From the NCBI RefSeq assembly GCF_023487995.1, contig NZ_JAMFKN010000005.1:248001-312000 (forward strand): DNA of 64,000 bases. Direction: 5' to 3'. The position numbers and the translations under genes are program-made. The stretch comes from Thermohalobaculum sediminis. GTDB lineage: Bacteria; Pseudomonadota; Alphaproteobacteria; Rhodobacterales; Rhodobacteraceae. This document shows, piece after piece, positions 1-8,561 of this stretch. The notes below the pieces were generated by a model. It had not been told where the DNA came from. It searched no databases and was given only the letters and a program-made list of their open reading frames with translations. Position 1 is the first letter of the stretch; every line of letters starts with the position of its first letter.

Positions 1-92
1 TCTGCCTCGATTGCGGCCACTCGAAATGCGGCTGAGCGAGGGGCTCGCCCAACCGGCCTGACGACCGGGCGCCGCATTTCCGACGCGGGCGC

Positions 93-2660
93 TCAGCGCC
101 CGTCCTCCTCGCCCTGTGGCTCGTCGTCGGGCAGCGGGGTGTCCTGCGTCGGCGCCTTCGCCTTGCCGCGCGGCCGGGGCTTCGCCCCTTCGGCGGGCGC
201 GGCGCGGCCCTCGACCAGGGCGCGCGCGATCCGGCTCTCGGCCAGGGCGACTGGCGCGGGCGGGGCGGAGCCGTCCTTCCCCTCTCCGAACCAGATCGTC
301 ATGTGCGGGAAGGGGATCTCGACGCCGGCCGCGTCGAAGCGCTTCTTTACCGCCTCGTTGTAGGCGCGCCCGACACCCCACTGGTCGCCCGGCCGCGTCT
401 TGATGCGCGCCCGCAGCATCACCGCCGAGTCGCCCAGCGCCTGCACGCCGAACCATTCGAGCTCGCCGAGGATCTTGCTGCCGAGCTCGCTGTCCGCGCG
501 CAGCGTTTCGAAGGCCTCGAACATCAGCGCCTTCGCCTCGTCGATGTCCTCGCGATAGGCGATGCCGATGTCGGCGACATGGTAGGCGAAGCCGCGCATG
601 TAGTTCGACACGGCATCGACCGAGCTGAACGGGATGATGTGGAACACGCCCTGCACGTCGCGCAGGCTGACCGACCGGATGGTGAGCTTCTCGACCGTTC
701 CCGTGGTGCTGCCAAGCGTCACCACGTCGCCCACGTTGATGGCGTTCTCGAACTGGATGAAGATGCCGGTGATGATGTCCTGCACCATCCTCTGCGCGCC
801 GAAGCCGATGGCGAGGCCGACGACACCGGCCGAGGCGATGAGCGGCGCGATGTCCACCCCGATCCGCGACAGCGCGAACATCCCCGTGATCACCGCGATC
901 GCGATGGTCGCGGCGTTCCGGAGCAGCGACAGCAATGTCTGCTCGCGCGAGGTGATCCGCCGGCCGCGCGACGGCGTCAGGCGATAGTCGATCCAGCTTG
1001 CAAGCCCAAGCCACACGGCGAAGCCGCCCATGACGATCAGGCCGACCGCGACCAGCGTCCCGGCGAGATCGACGCCCAGCGCGCCCGCAAGCCAGCCCTC
1101 GATGTCCGCGAGACCCATCACGTGGAGCGCATAGGCGACCACGGCCAGCATGACGACGAAGCGCACCAGCTTGAGGAAGCCGGGGACGAAAGTGTTGATC
1201 CGCCGCTCGAGCAGCGGCAGCCGCTCGGTGACCGCGCCGGGCAGGATCACGCCATGCGTGCTCGCCCGGCCGAGAACGGCCATGACGAAGGCGCCAAGCA
1301 GCGCCGCGCCGATGATCTTTCCGGTGGCGCTGAGGATCGGGGCGATGTTCCCCGACTGACGCACCGTCGCGGAGAAGATCGCCAGCAGGAACACCACCAC
1401 GCCGATGTGCCAGAAGCGCGAGAGATAGGCGATCAGCTCGATCGTCACATCGCCCCCGGCCGCCGCCGCGCGTGCCTCGAAATGCGCCCTCGGCGCCTTG
1501 CGGTGACGGATCGCGAGCGCCATCGCGGCGAACAGCACGACGCCCGTCACCACGACGGAAACCGCGCGCGCGGTGAAGAGATTGACCGCCTCGCGCACCA
1601 CCGGGACCGCGAGCATGAGGCCGTAGCCGAGGATGCCGATCAGCACGGCGCCCCAGCGCAACCAGTGGGCGGCGGTGGCGTCCGACATCGGTGTCAGCCG
1701 CAGTGTCGGAACCTTGGGGGCCAGCACGGTCCGGACGGCGGCGCAGCCAAGGCCCACCAGCACGAAGGCGTTGAGAAAGAGCGCCTGGTGGAACTCGATC
1801 TCGCCGGCCGGCTCGAGGAGGACGAGCGCGAGCGCATGCCCGCCCGCGGCCGCGAGCAGAACACCAAGCATGTCGAGGAGCGCGGCGCCCGAAACCGCGC
1901 CAGCCTTCCGCAATGGGCCGTAGCTTTCGGCCGCGCGCCCGATGCGCCGCCGCGCCGGCGTCAGCACGAGGCCGAGCGCAAGGCGGGCAGCCACCGTCAC
2001 CGCGACCACCACCGCGAGCGCCCGGAGGGCGGCGGCGAAGACCGTGAGATCCGCGTCCGCGAGGCCGGCGAGGCGACGCCCCGTGGCCCGGAGCCCGCTC
2101 ACGAATGCCTGGAAGCGCGCGGCCGAGTGCGCCGCGGTCTCGCGCGTGAAATCGGCGATCCGCGTTCCAAGCGGCGCCTCGGCCGCGGCAGCATCCTGCC
2201 CGGCCTCAAGCGGCGCGGCGGCGCCGCCCGCAGCAAGCTTCTCGAGTTCCGTGATCAGGCGCTCACGCGCCACCGGGTCGCGCAGGACCGAGATCAGCGC
2301 GCCGGCCTCGCCCGCCGGCGCCGCGGGTGCCGCCGCAGCTTCCGGGGACGCGGGGGCAGCCGCAGCGGCGGGCGATGCCGGTGCAGGCGCCGCTGTGGCG
2401 TCCGAAGCCTCGGGCGCGGGCGTCTCCGGCGCGTTGGCGCCGGGCTGCGCTTCATCCGGCGCCTCCGTCGTGACGCGCGCATCAGCGGGAATCGCCGGGC
2501 CGCGCGCGCGCTCGGGCTCGGCCGATGGCTGGGGCGCGCCGGCCTGCGTGCCCTCGGCCGGGGCAGTGGTCTGCGCGGATGCATGGGGCGCGAGCGAAAG
2601 CGCGAGGATGATGGAAAAAAGAAGGCGCCCGGCGGCGCCCCTGCGCGCAAAGCCTGTCAT
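93..2660 (-). CDS. MscS-family mechanosensitive ion channel (large, multi-TM)
   Basis: 855 aa. It starts at the ATG at 2660, which opens a clear signal peptide (hydrophobic core, then APHASAQ); an upstream in-frame start would put about 74 charged residues before it. An Ala/Pro-rich periplasmic stretch fills roughly residues 30-140, followed by many membrane helices. The MscS pore helix and beta domain lie near residues 605-705 (GVVGLAIGFGAQ, then QDIITGIFIQFENAINVGD), with a soluble C-terminal domain and a basic/acidic tail. The family releases solutes under hypo-osmotic shock, and this size fits the MscK/YbdG-like multi-TM group. It is divergent from the SPFH gene across 220 bp, where a TTGACA hexamer lies on this strand (2759-2754) without a good -10. 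Function is firm at family level; the gating stimulus is unknown. Confidence 0.9.
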   Translation of the reverse strand: MTGFARRGAAGRLLFSIILALSLAPHASAQTTAPAEGTQAGAPQPSAEPERARGPAIPADARVTTEAPDEAQPGANAPETPAPEASDATAAPAPASPAAAAAPASPEAAAAPAAPAGEAGALISVLRDPVARERLITELEKLAAGGAAAPLEAGQDAAAAEAPLGTRIADFTRETAAHSAARFQAFVSGLRATGRRLAGLADADLTVFAAALRALAVVVAVTVAARLALGLVLTPARRRIGRAAESYGPLRKAGAVSGAALLDMLGVLLAAAGGHALALVLLEPAGEIEFHQALFLNAFVLVGLGCAAVRTVLAPKVPTLRLTPMSDATAAHWLRWGAVLIGILGYGLMLAVPVVREAVNLFTARAVSVVVTGVVLFAAMALAIRHRKAPRAHFEARAAAAGGDVTIELIAYLSRFWHIGVVVFLLAIFSATVRQSGNIAPILSATGKIIGAALLGAFVMAVLGRASTHGVILPGAVTERLPLLERRINTFVPGFLKLVRFVVMLAVVAYALHVMGLADIEGWLAGALGVDLAGTLVAVGLIVMGGFAVWLGLASWIDYRLTPSRGRRITSREQTLLSLLRNAATIAIAVITGMFALSRIGVDIAPLIASAGVVGLAIGFGAQRMVQDIITGIFIQFENAINVGDVVTLGSTTGTVEKLTIRSVSLRDVQGVFHIIPFSSVDAVSNYMRGFAYHVADIGIAYREDIDEAKALMFEAFETLRADSELGSKILGELEWFGVQALGDSAVMLRARIKTRPGDQWGVGRAYNEAVKKRFDAAGVEIPFPHMTIWFGEGKDGSAPPAPVALAESRIARALVEGRAAPAEGAKPRPRGKAKAPTQDTPLPDDEPQGEEDGR

Positions 2661-2880
2661 GATTTGTCTCGCCTCTTCTTCGGGGGCGGGTCGGCCGCGC
2701 GGGTGTGGTCCGCCCGGCTGTTCAGGGCGCAGAAGGGACCGAGGCGGCGGCCGTGTCAACCTTGCGCACACGGTCAGGTCGCGCATGCGTCGGGCGGGAT
2801 TGTGATTCGCCGCCGCAGCCGCCAGATTTTCACGGGGCCGATCGCGTCGGGCGCGGCCGTCGGGGGAGGGAGCAGCCTGC

Positions 2881-3891
2881 ATGAACGGGATCGGCGAAGA
2901 TATCGGCGTCTTTCAGATTGCCGTCATCGTCCTTGTCATATTCACGGTCATCGTCATCAGCCGCGCGGTGCGGACCGTCCCGCAGGGCGAGGAATGGACC
3001 GTCGAGCGCTTTGGCCGCTACGTCCGGACGCTGGGCCCCGGCTTGCGGTTTCTCTGGCCGGTGATCGACCGCGTCGGGCACAAGATGAACATGATGGAGA
3101 CCGTGCTCGACATCCAGGGGCAGGAGGTCATCACACGGGACAACGCGATGGTCCATGCTGATGCTGTCGCCTTCTACCAGGTGATCGACGCGAGTCAGGC
3201 CGCCTACGAGGTGCGCGACCTCGAGAATGCGCTGCAGAACCTGTCGATGACGAACATCCGCTCGGTGATCGGCGCGATGGATCTCGACGACGTGCTGTCG
3301 AACCGGGACGTGATCAACTCCAAGCTCCTGGCGATCATCGACGAGGCGGCGCATCCCTGGGGCGTCAAGGTCACGCGCGTCGAGATCAAGGACCTCTCGC
3401 CCCCCGCCGACATCGTCGCCGCCATGGGCCGCCAGATGAAGGCCGAGCGCGACAAGCGTGCCGACGTGCTTCAGGCCGAGGGTCTCAAGCAGGCGGCGAT
3501 CCTGAAGGCCGAGGGCGTGCGCGAGAGCCAGGTGCGCGAGGCCGAGGGCCGGCGCGAGGCGGCCTTCCTCGACGCCGAGGCGCGCGAGCGGCTGGCGCAG
3601 GCCGAGGCGAAAGCGACCGAGATGGTCAGCCGCGCCATCGCCGAGGGCGACATCCAGGCGGTCAACTATTTCGTCGCGACGAAGTACACCGAGGCGCTGC
3701 GCGACATCGCGGCGAGCCCAAGCTCGCGCGTGGTGATCCTGCCGATCGAGGCCGGCGGCATCGCCGGCGCGGTCGCCGGCATTGCCGAACTCACGCGGAC
3801 CATCGGCCAGCCCGGCCGCGACGGCGGGGCGTCGGGCGGCGCGCCGGCATCCGGCGGTTCGGGCGCTGGCGGCCCCTGGGGGGCTGCGTGA
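2881..3891 (+). CDS. SPFH/stomatin-family membrane protein (QmcA-like)
   Basis: 336 aa. One N-terminal membrane helix (residues about 9-28) is followed by the SPFH/band-7 domain (VPQGEEWTVERFGRYVRTLGPG onward, residues about 33-190). A long charged Ala/Glu/Arg helix (about 185-260) typical of stomatin oligomers follows, then a Gly/Ala-rich C-terminus. A GGAGGG-type ribosome site precedes the ATG. The stop overlaps the start of the NfeD-like gene (TGATG). SPFH-NfeD pairs are a classic two-gene unit linked to membrane microdomains and membrane-protein quality control. The E. coli analogue is QmcA with YbbK. The exact client is not visible. Confidence 0.93.
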   Translation: MNGIGEDIGVFQIAVIVLVIFTVIVISRAVRTVPQGEEWTVERFGRYVRTLGPGLRFLWPVIDRVGHKMNMMETVLDIQGQEVITRDNAMVHADAVAFYQVIDASQAAYEVRDLENALQNLSMTNIRSVIGAMDLDDVLSNRDVINSKLLAIIDEAAHPWGVKVTRVEIKDLSPPADIVAAMGRQMKAERDKRADVLQAEGLKQAAILKAEGVRESQVREAEGRREAAFLDAEARERLAQAEAKATEMVSRAIAEGDIQAVNYFVATKYTEALRDIAASPSSRVVILPIEAGGIAGAVAGIAELTRTIGQPGRDGGASGGAPASGGSGAGGPWGAA

Positions 3892-4382
3892 TGCCGCAGG
3901 TCGATCTCTTCGCCTTCCTCGACGGGGCGTCGGCCTGGTGGTGGGTTGCGCTCGCGCTTGCGCTCGGCGCGGTCGAGGTCGTGACGTTTACCTATTTCCT
4001 GCTCTGGCTCTCGCTTGGCGCGCTGACCGTGGCGGGGCTGCTGTTCGTCGTGCCGGACGCGACCGGGACGACGCAGGTCCTGGTCTTCGCGGTCGCGACC
4101 CTGGTGATCGCGATGGCTGGCTGGGGTTGGCTGCGGCTCCGGCAGCGGGCCGACAGCGCGCCCGGGACCGGCCTGAACCGGCGCGCGGCCCAGCTTGTCG
4201 GCCGCACGGCGGTGGTCTCGGGACCGTTTCGCGCCGGTGTCGGCATGGTCGAGATCGACGGCGTGAGCTGGCGCGCGCGCCTCGCGCCCGACGCGGGGCA
4301 CGCATCCGAACCCGCACCCGGCAGCCTGATGCGCGTCCTCGCGGCCGAAGGCGCAACGCTGCTGGTCGATGCCTCGGCCTGA
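3891..4382 (+). CDS. NfeD-like (short type) membrane protein, SPFH partner
   Basis: 163 aa from the ATG at 3891; a GTG one codon earlier is also possible. Two or three hydrophobic helices (about residues 16-75) come first, then an OB-fold-like soluble domain beginning near LNRRAAQLVGRTAVV and ending about residue 160, the short NfeD/YbbK layout without a protease domain. It overlaps the SPFH gene by one base, so the two are almost certainly translated together. The family partners SPFH scaffolds in the inner membrane. No catalytic residues are expected in this short form. The following 155 bp hold the promoter candidate for the LysM gene. Confidence 0.88.
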   Translation: MPQVDLFAFLDGASAWWWVALALALGAVEVVTFTYFLLWLSLGALTVAGLLFVVPDATGTTQVLVFAVATLVIAMAGWGWLRLRQRADSAPGTGLNRRAAQLVGRTAVVSGPFRAGVGMVEIDGVSWRARLAPDAGHASEPAPGSLMRVLAAEGATLLVDASA

Positions 4383-4413
4383 TGGGGAGAACCCGCCTCG
4401 CCTGTGCGCCCGG

Positions 4414-4435
4414 CCTCCGCGGGTCGATGCGGAGG
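4414..4435 (+). terminator. hairpin after the SPFH-NfeD pair (possible terminator)
   Basis: CCTCCGC (4414-4420) pairs with GCGGAGG (4429-4435) across an 8-base loop. It sits 32 bases after the NfeD-like stop and before the AT-rich promoter region. There is no T-run directly behind it, so it may be a weak or Rho-assisted terminator, or a processing stem. Confidence 0.35.
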
Positions 4436-4439
4436 GGGC

Positions 4440-4486
4440 TTGCCCTGCTGTAATAATTTGTTAAGAATGCCGGCTAAAATTCGGCA
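4440..4486 (+). promoter_or_regulatory. candidate promoter and inverted repeat before the LysM gene
   Basis: TTGCCC (4440-4445) and AAGAAT (4463-4468) are spaced by 17 bp and match the sigma-70 consensus at 4 of 6 positions each. An inverted repeat TGCCG (4468-4472) / CGGCA (4482-4486) around an AT-rich centre begins at the last base of the -10. This is one of the few AT-rich stretches in the area. It is a pattern match only. Confidence 0.3.
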
Positions 4487-4537
4487 AAATATGGAAAACG
4501 GCCGCTTTCTCCGCTGATCTTCCGAGAGGGTGCTTAC

Positions 4538-5692
4538 ATGGTGGAACGTATCGGGGTCGTTGGCGTCCGCGCCGCCGTGGTGGCGGCAGCCGTTCTTCTC
4601 GGGGCCGAGACCGACGCCGCGGCGCAGGGAGCCGGCCCGATCGCCTGCGGGACCTTCTATACCGTGGTGCGGGGCGACACGCTCCACTATATCGCCTCGC
4701 GCGCCTATCCGACGCCCGACTACCTCGCGATCTTCCGCGCGAACAGCGGCTTCATGCGTTCGCCGGCCGAGATCGAGGTGGGCGACCAGCTGCTCATCCC
4801 CTGCCTCGACGGTAGCGGATTCCAGACGCGGGAGGCCGCGCTTGCGGCGCTCACGCCCGGCGCGGAGGCGGCGACATCCGCCCCGGCCGCCGAGGGGACG
4901 GTCGCGCCGGCTCCGGCGGGGCCCGCGGCGGGCGGGGCGCTGGGCGGTGCGCTCGCGCGCCTATTCGTGCTTCCCGACGCGGCGCCCTTTGCCGGCAAGC
5001 GATTGCCGGAGGGCGGCATGGCGACCGAACTCGTCTCGCGCGCCATGCTGCGGGCGCCGACGCCGGTGGATTACGAGGTGGTGTTCGACGAGGTCGCGGA
5101 CGGCGACATGAGCAGCGCGCTCGATGCGCTGGCCGAAGGCAGGTTCGATCTGGCCTTCCCCGCTGCCCGGCCCGATTGCGAGAATGCGGCGGCGCTGAGC
5201 GGCGTGGAGCGCCGGCTGTGCGAGAGCTTTGCCTTCTCTGCGCCGGTCGCCGAGGTCGAGACCCGGTTCTACGTTCGCGCCGGTGATGGCCTCGCTGCCG
5301 CGTCCGATGCCGCGTCGCTGAGCGGGCAGCGGCTCTGCCGCGCGGCGGAGCGCTTCGGGGGCGGCCTGCCGCACCTGCCGGAGGCGCAGCTTACGCGCGC
5401 GCCACGGACGCGGGATTGCCTCGACCAACTCGCGGCGGGTGCGGTCGACGTGGTCGCGGCGAGCGGCCCGGGCCTCGATCGGGTCGAGGGCCGCTTGCGG
5501 CTCGCGGACGCCGCCGTCGAGGCGAGCGGCCTGCGCCGGCGCCAGACCATCCACGTGATCGCCCCGCGCGATGCGGCGCGCGGACAGGTGTTCCTCGGCG
5601 CGCTCGACAACGGCCTCGATGCCATCCGCCGGTCGGGCGAATGGTCGGAGGTGGTCGGCAACCATCTCGCTGTCGAGCCCGGCACGATCTGA
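4538..5692 (+). CDS. exported LysM protein with a solute-binding-like C-terminal domain
   Basis: 384 aa. The signal peptide (residues about 1-30, ending DAAAQ) precedes one LysM domain (about 41-89: YTVVRGDTLHYIASRAY ... GDQLLIP), which binds peptidoglycan glycan strands. An Ala/Pro linker (about 100-140) follows. The remaining 240 residues look like a type-3 periplasmic solute-binding fold (phrases such as EVVFDEVADGDMSSALDALAEGRFDLAFPAARP). No permease or sensor is adjacent, so it is more likely a wall-anchored periplasmic binding or scaffold protein than a transporter component. LysM is certain; the binding fold is inferred from weak sequence resemblance. It is convergent with the ChaC-type gene. 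Confidence 0.85.
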   Translation: MVERIGVVGVRAAVVAAAVLLGAETDAAAQGAGPIACGTFYTVVRGDTLHYIASRAYPTPDYLAIFRANSGFMRSPAEIEVGDQLLIPCLDGSGFQTREAALAALTPGAEAATSAPAAEGTVAPAPAGPAAGGALGGALARLFVLPDAAPFAGKRLPEGGMATELVSRAMLRAPTPVDYEVVFDEVADGDMSSALDALAEGRFDLAFPAARPDCENAAALSGVERRLCESFAFSAPVAEVETRFYVRAGDGLAAASDAASLSGQRLCRAAERFGGGLPHLPEAQLTRAPRTRDCLDQLAAGAVDVVAASGPGLDRVEGRLRLADAAVEASGLRRRQTIHVIAPRDAARGQVFLGALDNGLDAIRRSGEWSEVVGNHLAVEPGTI

Positions 5693-5726
5693 GTGCCGCG
5701 ATCGGGCGCTCGGCGGCAGCCGGCGC

Positions 5727-6293
5727 TCAGCGGGCCGCGGAGGGAGATGGCGCGTCCCCGGCGAGCGTGCGCACGCGCAGGTCGAGTTCGGCCAGCGCCC
5801 CGTCCTCGACGCCAAGCTCGCGCAGATGCGCGACCGTGTTGTGCAGGTAATCGCGGTTCGTCCCGGCGGGTCCAGCGGCGCAGGCGATGATTCGCGCCTG
5901 CTCGTCAAGCCCGAGCCCGCCGCAATACTGCGGGTGCGTCCGGTCGAGGATGTAGCAGATCGCGTCCACGGTCTCGCCGCCTTCGAGCGCGACGGGGTGG
6001 AGGACCTCGAAATAGCTCCGCGTGACCAGCTCGCGCTCGGCGAGATAGGTCCGCACCGCCTCGGCGCGCGTCGGGCAGATGCGGAAGGCCATGCCCGTGC
6101 ACGCGGCGTTCGGGTCCCAGTCGAGACCGAGCACCAACCCCGGCGCCTCGGGCGTGCCGCGATAGCGCACCGAGCGCAGCGCGAAGGCACGGCGGTAGCC
6201 CTGCAGCCGCGCCATGCGCCGCTCGAGATACTCGAACCCCGGCCGCCACATCAGCGAGCCGTAGCCGAAGACCCAGAATCCGCCGTCCGACAT
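5727..6293 (-). CDS. gamma-glutamylcyclotransferase (ChaC type), glutathione degradation
   Basis: 188 aa. The ATG at 6293 is chosen because GGAGGG lies about 10 bases upstream; an ATG at 6311 would overlap that ribosome site. The N-terminus has the family signature WVFGYGSLMWRPGF (residues about 7-20), the gamma-glutamylcyclotransferase substrate loop. The RLQGYRRAFAL and YLAERELV segments match ChaC proteins, the latter carrying the likely catalytic glutamate. ChaC enzymes split glutathione into 5-oxoproline and Cys-Gly in the cytoplasm. It is divergent from the DUF2125 gene across 64 bp. Confidence 0.9.
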   Translation of the reverse strand: MSDGGFWVFGYGSLMWRPGFEYLERRMARLQGYRRAFALRSVRYRGTPEAPGLVLGLDWDPNAACTGMAFRICPTRAEAVRTYLAERELVTRSYFEVLHPVALEGGETVDAICYILDRTHPQYCGGLGLDEQARIIACAAGPAGTNRDYLHNTVAHLRELGVEDGALAELDLRVRTLAGDAPSPSAAR

Positions 6294-6357
6294 GGTGTTG
6301 CCACCCTCCATCGCATGTGAGGTATAACCCTCGCCGATCCGGTGCAAGGAGAGGCCG

Positions 6358-7377
6358 ATGGTCCGTGCCCTGAATTTCGCCACGCTGTCGGTGGTCCTCG
6401 CCGCGGCGGGCTGGGTCGCCTGGTGGATGATCGCCGCGCGCGGGCAGGAGGCCGCGCTCGCACGCTGGTTCGAGAGCCGCGCCGCCGAGGGCTGGCAGGC
6501 CGAGATGGCGGCGATCGCGACCACCGGGTTCCCCAGCCGCTTCGACACGCTGATCCGGCAGCCCGCGCTGTCGGATCCCGACGCCGGCTGGGCCTGGAGC
6601 GCGCCCGAGTTGCGGCTCGAGCGGCCTGCGCTCGACCCGACCCACGTCACCGCCGAGTTCCCGTCGAGCCAGACCCTGGCCGTCCCCGGCGAGCGCGCGA
6701 GCGTCGAGAGCCGCGAGATGACGGCCGTGCTTGCGCTGTTTCCGGGGATTGCATTGCAGCTTCGCGAGGGCAGCGTGCTTGCGCGCGGCCTTGCGGTTGC
6801 CGGCCAGTCGGGCTGGCGCGCGGGCGCGGAGCTGGTCGATGCGTCGGTGCGGCGCCGGACCATCGCCGGCGAGCCACCCGAGACGCACGAGCTCGAAGCC
6901 ACCGCCGAGCGGGTTTTGCTGCCCGAGGCGCTGATGCGCCGGATCGACCCGTCCGGCGTCCTTTCGCCCGAAGTCTCGGCGCTGCGGGCCGATGCGTTGT
7001 TCGTCCCCGACCGCCCGCTCGATCGCGCCGTGATCGAGGAGGGCCGCATCGGCCTGCGCACGCTGGTGCTGCGCCGGGTCGCGCTCGACTGGGACGGCAT
7101 GGGCCTCACCGCGCGGGGGCGTCTCGACGCGGACGCCGCTGGACTCGCGGAAGGGGAGGTTGCGCTTACGCTGAACGATTGGCGCCGGATGATTGCGGTT
7201 GCGCGCACGACCGGCGCGCTCAGCGTCGAGGTCGCCGATGCCGTCGAGGCGGCGCTCGGGCTCATCGCGATTTTCAACGGCTCGGGCGCGCTCGATGTCA
7301 CTGTGAGCTTCGCGGGGGGCAGGGCGCGGATCGGGCCGGTACCCGTGGGTCCCGCGCCGCGCTTGCTGGCGCCGTGA
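6358..7377 (+). CDS. DUF2125 domain-containing protein, exported or membrane-anchored
   Basis: 339 aa. One N-terminal hydrophobic segment (residues about 7-26, FATLSVVLAAAGWVAWWMIA) is followed by a long beta-rich soluble region. WQAEMAAIATTGFPSRFDTLI and the paired 'ALRADALFVPDRPLDRAVIEEG' region are typical of alphaproteobacterial DUF2125 proteins. Function is unknown. The fold resembles AsmA/lipid-binding-like periplasmic proteins, but that is speculative. It is convergent with the extensin-family gene. Confidence 0.85.
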   Translation: MVRALNFATLSVVLAAAGWVAWWMIAARGQEAALARWFESRAAEGWQAEMAAIATTGFPSRFDTLIRQPALSDPDAGWAWSAPELRLERPALDPTHVTAEFPSSQTLAVPGERASVESREMTAVLALFPGIALQLREGSVLARGLAVAGQSGWRAGAELVDASVRRRTIAGEPPETHELEATAERVLLPEALMRRIDPSGVLSPEVSALRADALFVPDRPLDRAVIEEGRIGLRTLVLRRVALDWDGMGLTARGRLDADAAGLAEGEVALTLNDWRRMIAVARTTGALSVEVADAVEAALGLIAIFNGSGALDVTVSFAGGRARIGPVPVGPAPRLLAP

Positions 7378-7438
7378 GCCCGGCCCGCCGGGATTCGTGG
7401 ATAGCCGGGAACCACTTGCGGCCGGCGGTGTTCATTGC

Positions 7439-7500
7439 CTGCCGGGCGCCGTTTTCTTGCGCTCGCACTCTCACCCCGGAAGGCGGCGGGCGCCCGGCAG
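7439..7500. repeat. 12-bp perfect inverted repeat between convergent genes
   Basis: CTGCCGGGCGCC (7439-7450) is repeated in inverse orientation at 7489-7500, with 38 bases between. It sits in the 143-bp gap between the DUF2125 gene and the extensin gene, which end toward each other. GTTTTC lies just inside the left arm. It may act as a bidirectional terminator or an RNA-stabilising stem for both transcripts. Confidence 0.45.
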
Positions 7501-7520
7501 TTCCCTCTCCCGAACCGGTC

Positions 7521-8561
7521 TCAGCGGCAGTAGGTGTCGCCGTTGCGGCGCGCCGTGTCGAGGTGGAAGTGATCGTGATGGAAGCGGTCGGCCGCCGGCC
7601 CGAGCACAGTCATGAACAGGCCGCACGAATGCCGGTGCAGCGCGCCGAGGAACTTGCCCTCCGCGCCGCGGCCCCAGTCCTCGCGGACCGAGATGCGGCG
7701 TCCGTCGGCCAGCCGGAAGCCGCCCACGTCGATCGCCCTCCCCATCGCGTGCTCAGAAATGCGCCCGCCCGGCCGGTTGTTCCGGGTGCGGCAGGAATAG
7801 CTGCCCATCACGTCGACCTCGACGATGCGGCTGCCGAAATGCTGGCGTGCCAGCGGCTCGGCCACCCCGGTCAGCCAATGCGCGACGCGCCGCGCGGTCG
7901 GGCAGTCGAGCGTCGCGGGCGTGTCGAAGGCGACGCCCGAGACAGCCGTCAGGCGGACCGGATGGGTGATCCCGCAGGGCGCACCGAGATCGCCGATCGG
8001 TGGAATCACGGCCCCCGCGAGGCGCGGGTCACGGCATACGAACTGATCGGGCTGCGGCGCGATCGCGCCGGGCGCGGGCGTCCTGGGGGCGAGAATGGCC
8101 GACGGGTCGAGCGCGGCGAGCTTGGCTGACTCGGACGGCGGGCGACGGGCCGCGTCGGGTCCGACGGGGCGCCGCGGTGGAAACGGCACGGCAGGGCCGC
8201 CGGCCGCGACGGCGCCGGTCGGGTTCGTGGGCTGCGGCGTCGTTGCCGCGTCGCCCGACGGGCGCGACGCCGCGTCCTGCGCAAGGCCCCGGGCGATGTC
8301 CTGCGTTACGCCCTGGATGGTGCGCGCGACGTCCGCCTCGGGCGGCACGGGCGCATCGGTTGGGGCAAGGCCGTTCCCGGTGTCGGATGCCGCGACGGTC
8401 GGTGCCTCGGCCGCAGCCGGCGCGATGCCGGCGACCGCGCTCGAAGGCACCGCGGGCGCGGCCGTGTCATCCTGCATGACCGGGCGGTTTGGCGGAAGCG
8501 GTGCTGCGACGAGCGCCCAGAGCGCGAGAGCGAGTGCTGCGGCCCCGGGCGCGACCGTCAT
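7521..8561 (-). CDS. extensin-family exported protein
   Basis: 346 aa. An N-terminal hydrophobic signal or anchor (about residues 5-22) leads into a 140-residue Ala/Pro/Asp-rich linker. The extensin-like C domain (about 170-346) follows, with the family core RISEHAMGRAIDVGGFRLADG, GKFLGALHRHSCGLF and FHHDHFHLD. The His/Asp arrangement resembles the Zn-dependent D-Ala-D-Ala metallopeptidase (VanY/MepA-like) fold, so peptidoglycan hydrolysis or binding is plausible but unproven. The start overlaps the tyrA stop (ATGA), making it the last gene of the hisC-tyrA operon, an unexpected partner for amino-acid genes. Confidence 0.88.
   Translation of the reverse strand: MTVAPGAAALALALWALVAAPLPPNRPVMQDDTAAPAVPSSAVAGIAPAAAEAPTVAASDTGNGLAPTDAPVPPEADVARTIQGVTQDIARGLAQDAASRPSGDAATTPQPTNPTGAVAAGGPAVPFPPRRPVGPDAARRPPSESAKLAALDPSAILAPRTPAPGAIAPQPDQFVCRDPRLAGAVIPPIGDLGAPCGITHPVRLTAVSGVAFDTPATLDCPTARRVAHWLTGVAEPLARQHFGSRIVEVDVMGSYSCRTRNNRPGGRISEHAMGRAIDVGGFRLADGRRISVREDWGRGAEGKFLGALHRHSCGLFMTVLGPAADRFHHDHFHLDTARRNGDTYCR

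Noticed and set aside
3-35. Frame ending CLDCGHSKCG at the left edge, possibly the tail of a zinc-ribbon protein
   Set aside because: Only ten residues are visible; the Cys pattern is suggestive but cannot be assigned.
303-3161. Very long open frame (over 900 codons) opposite the MscS-type channel gene
   Set aside because: Arg/His/Asp-rich translation with no family resemblance, fully antisense to a recognisable gene; a by-product of high GC content.
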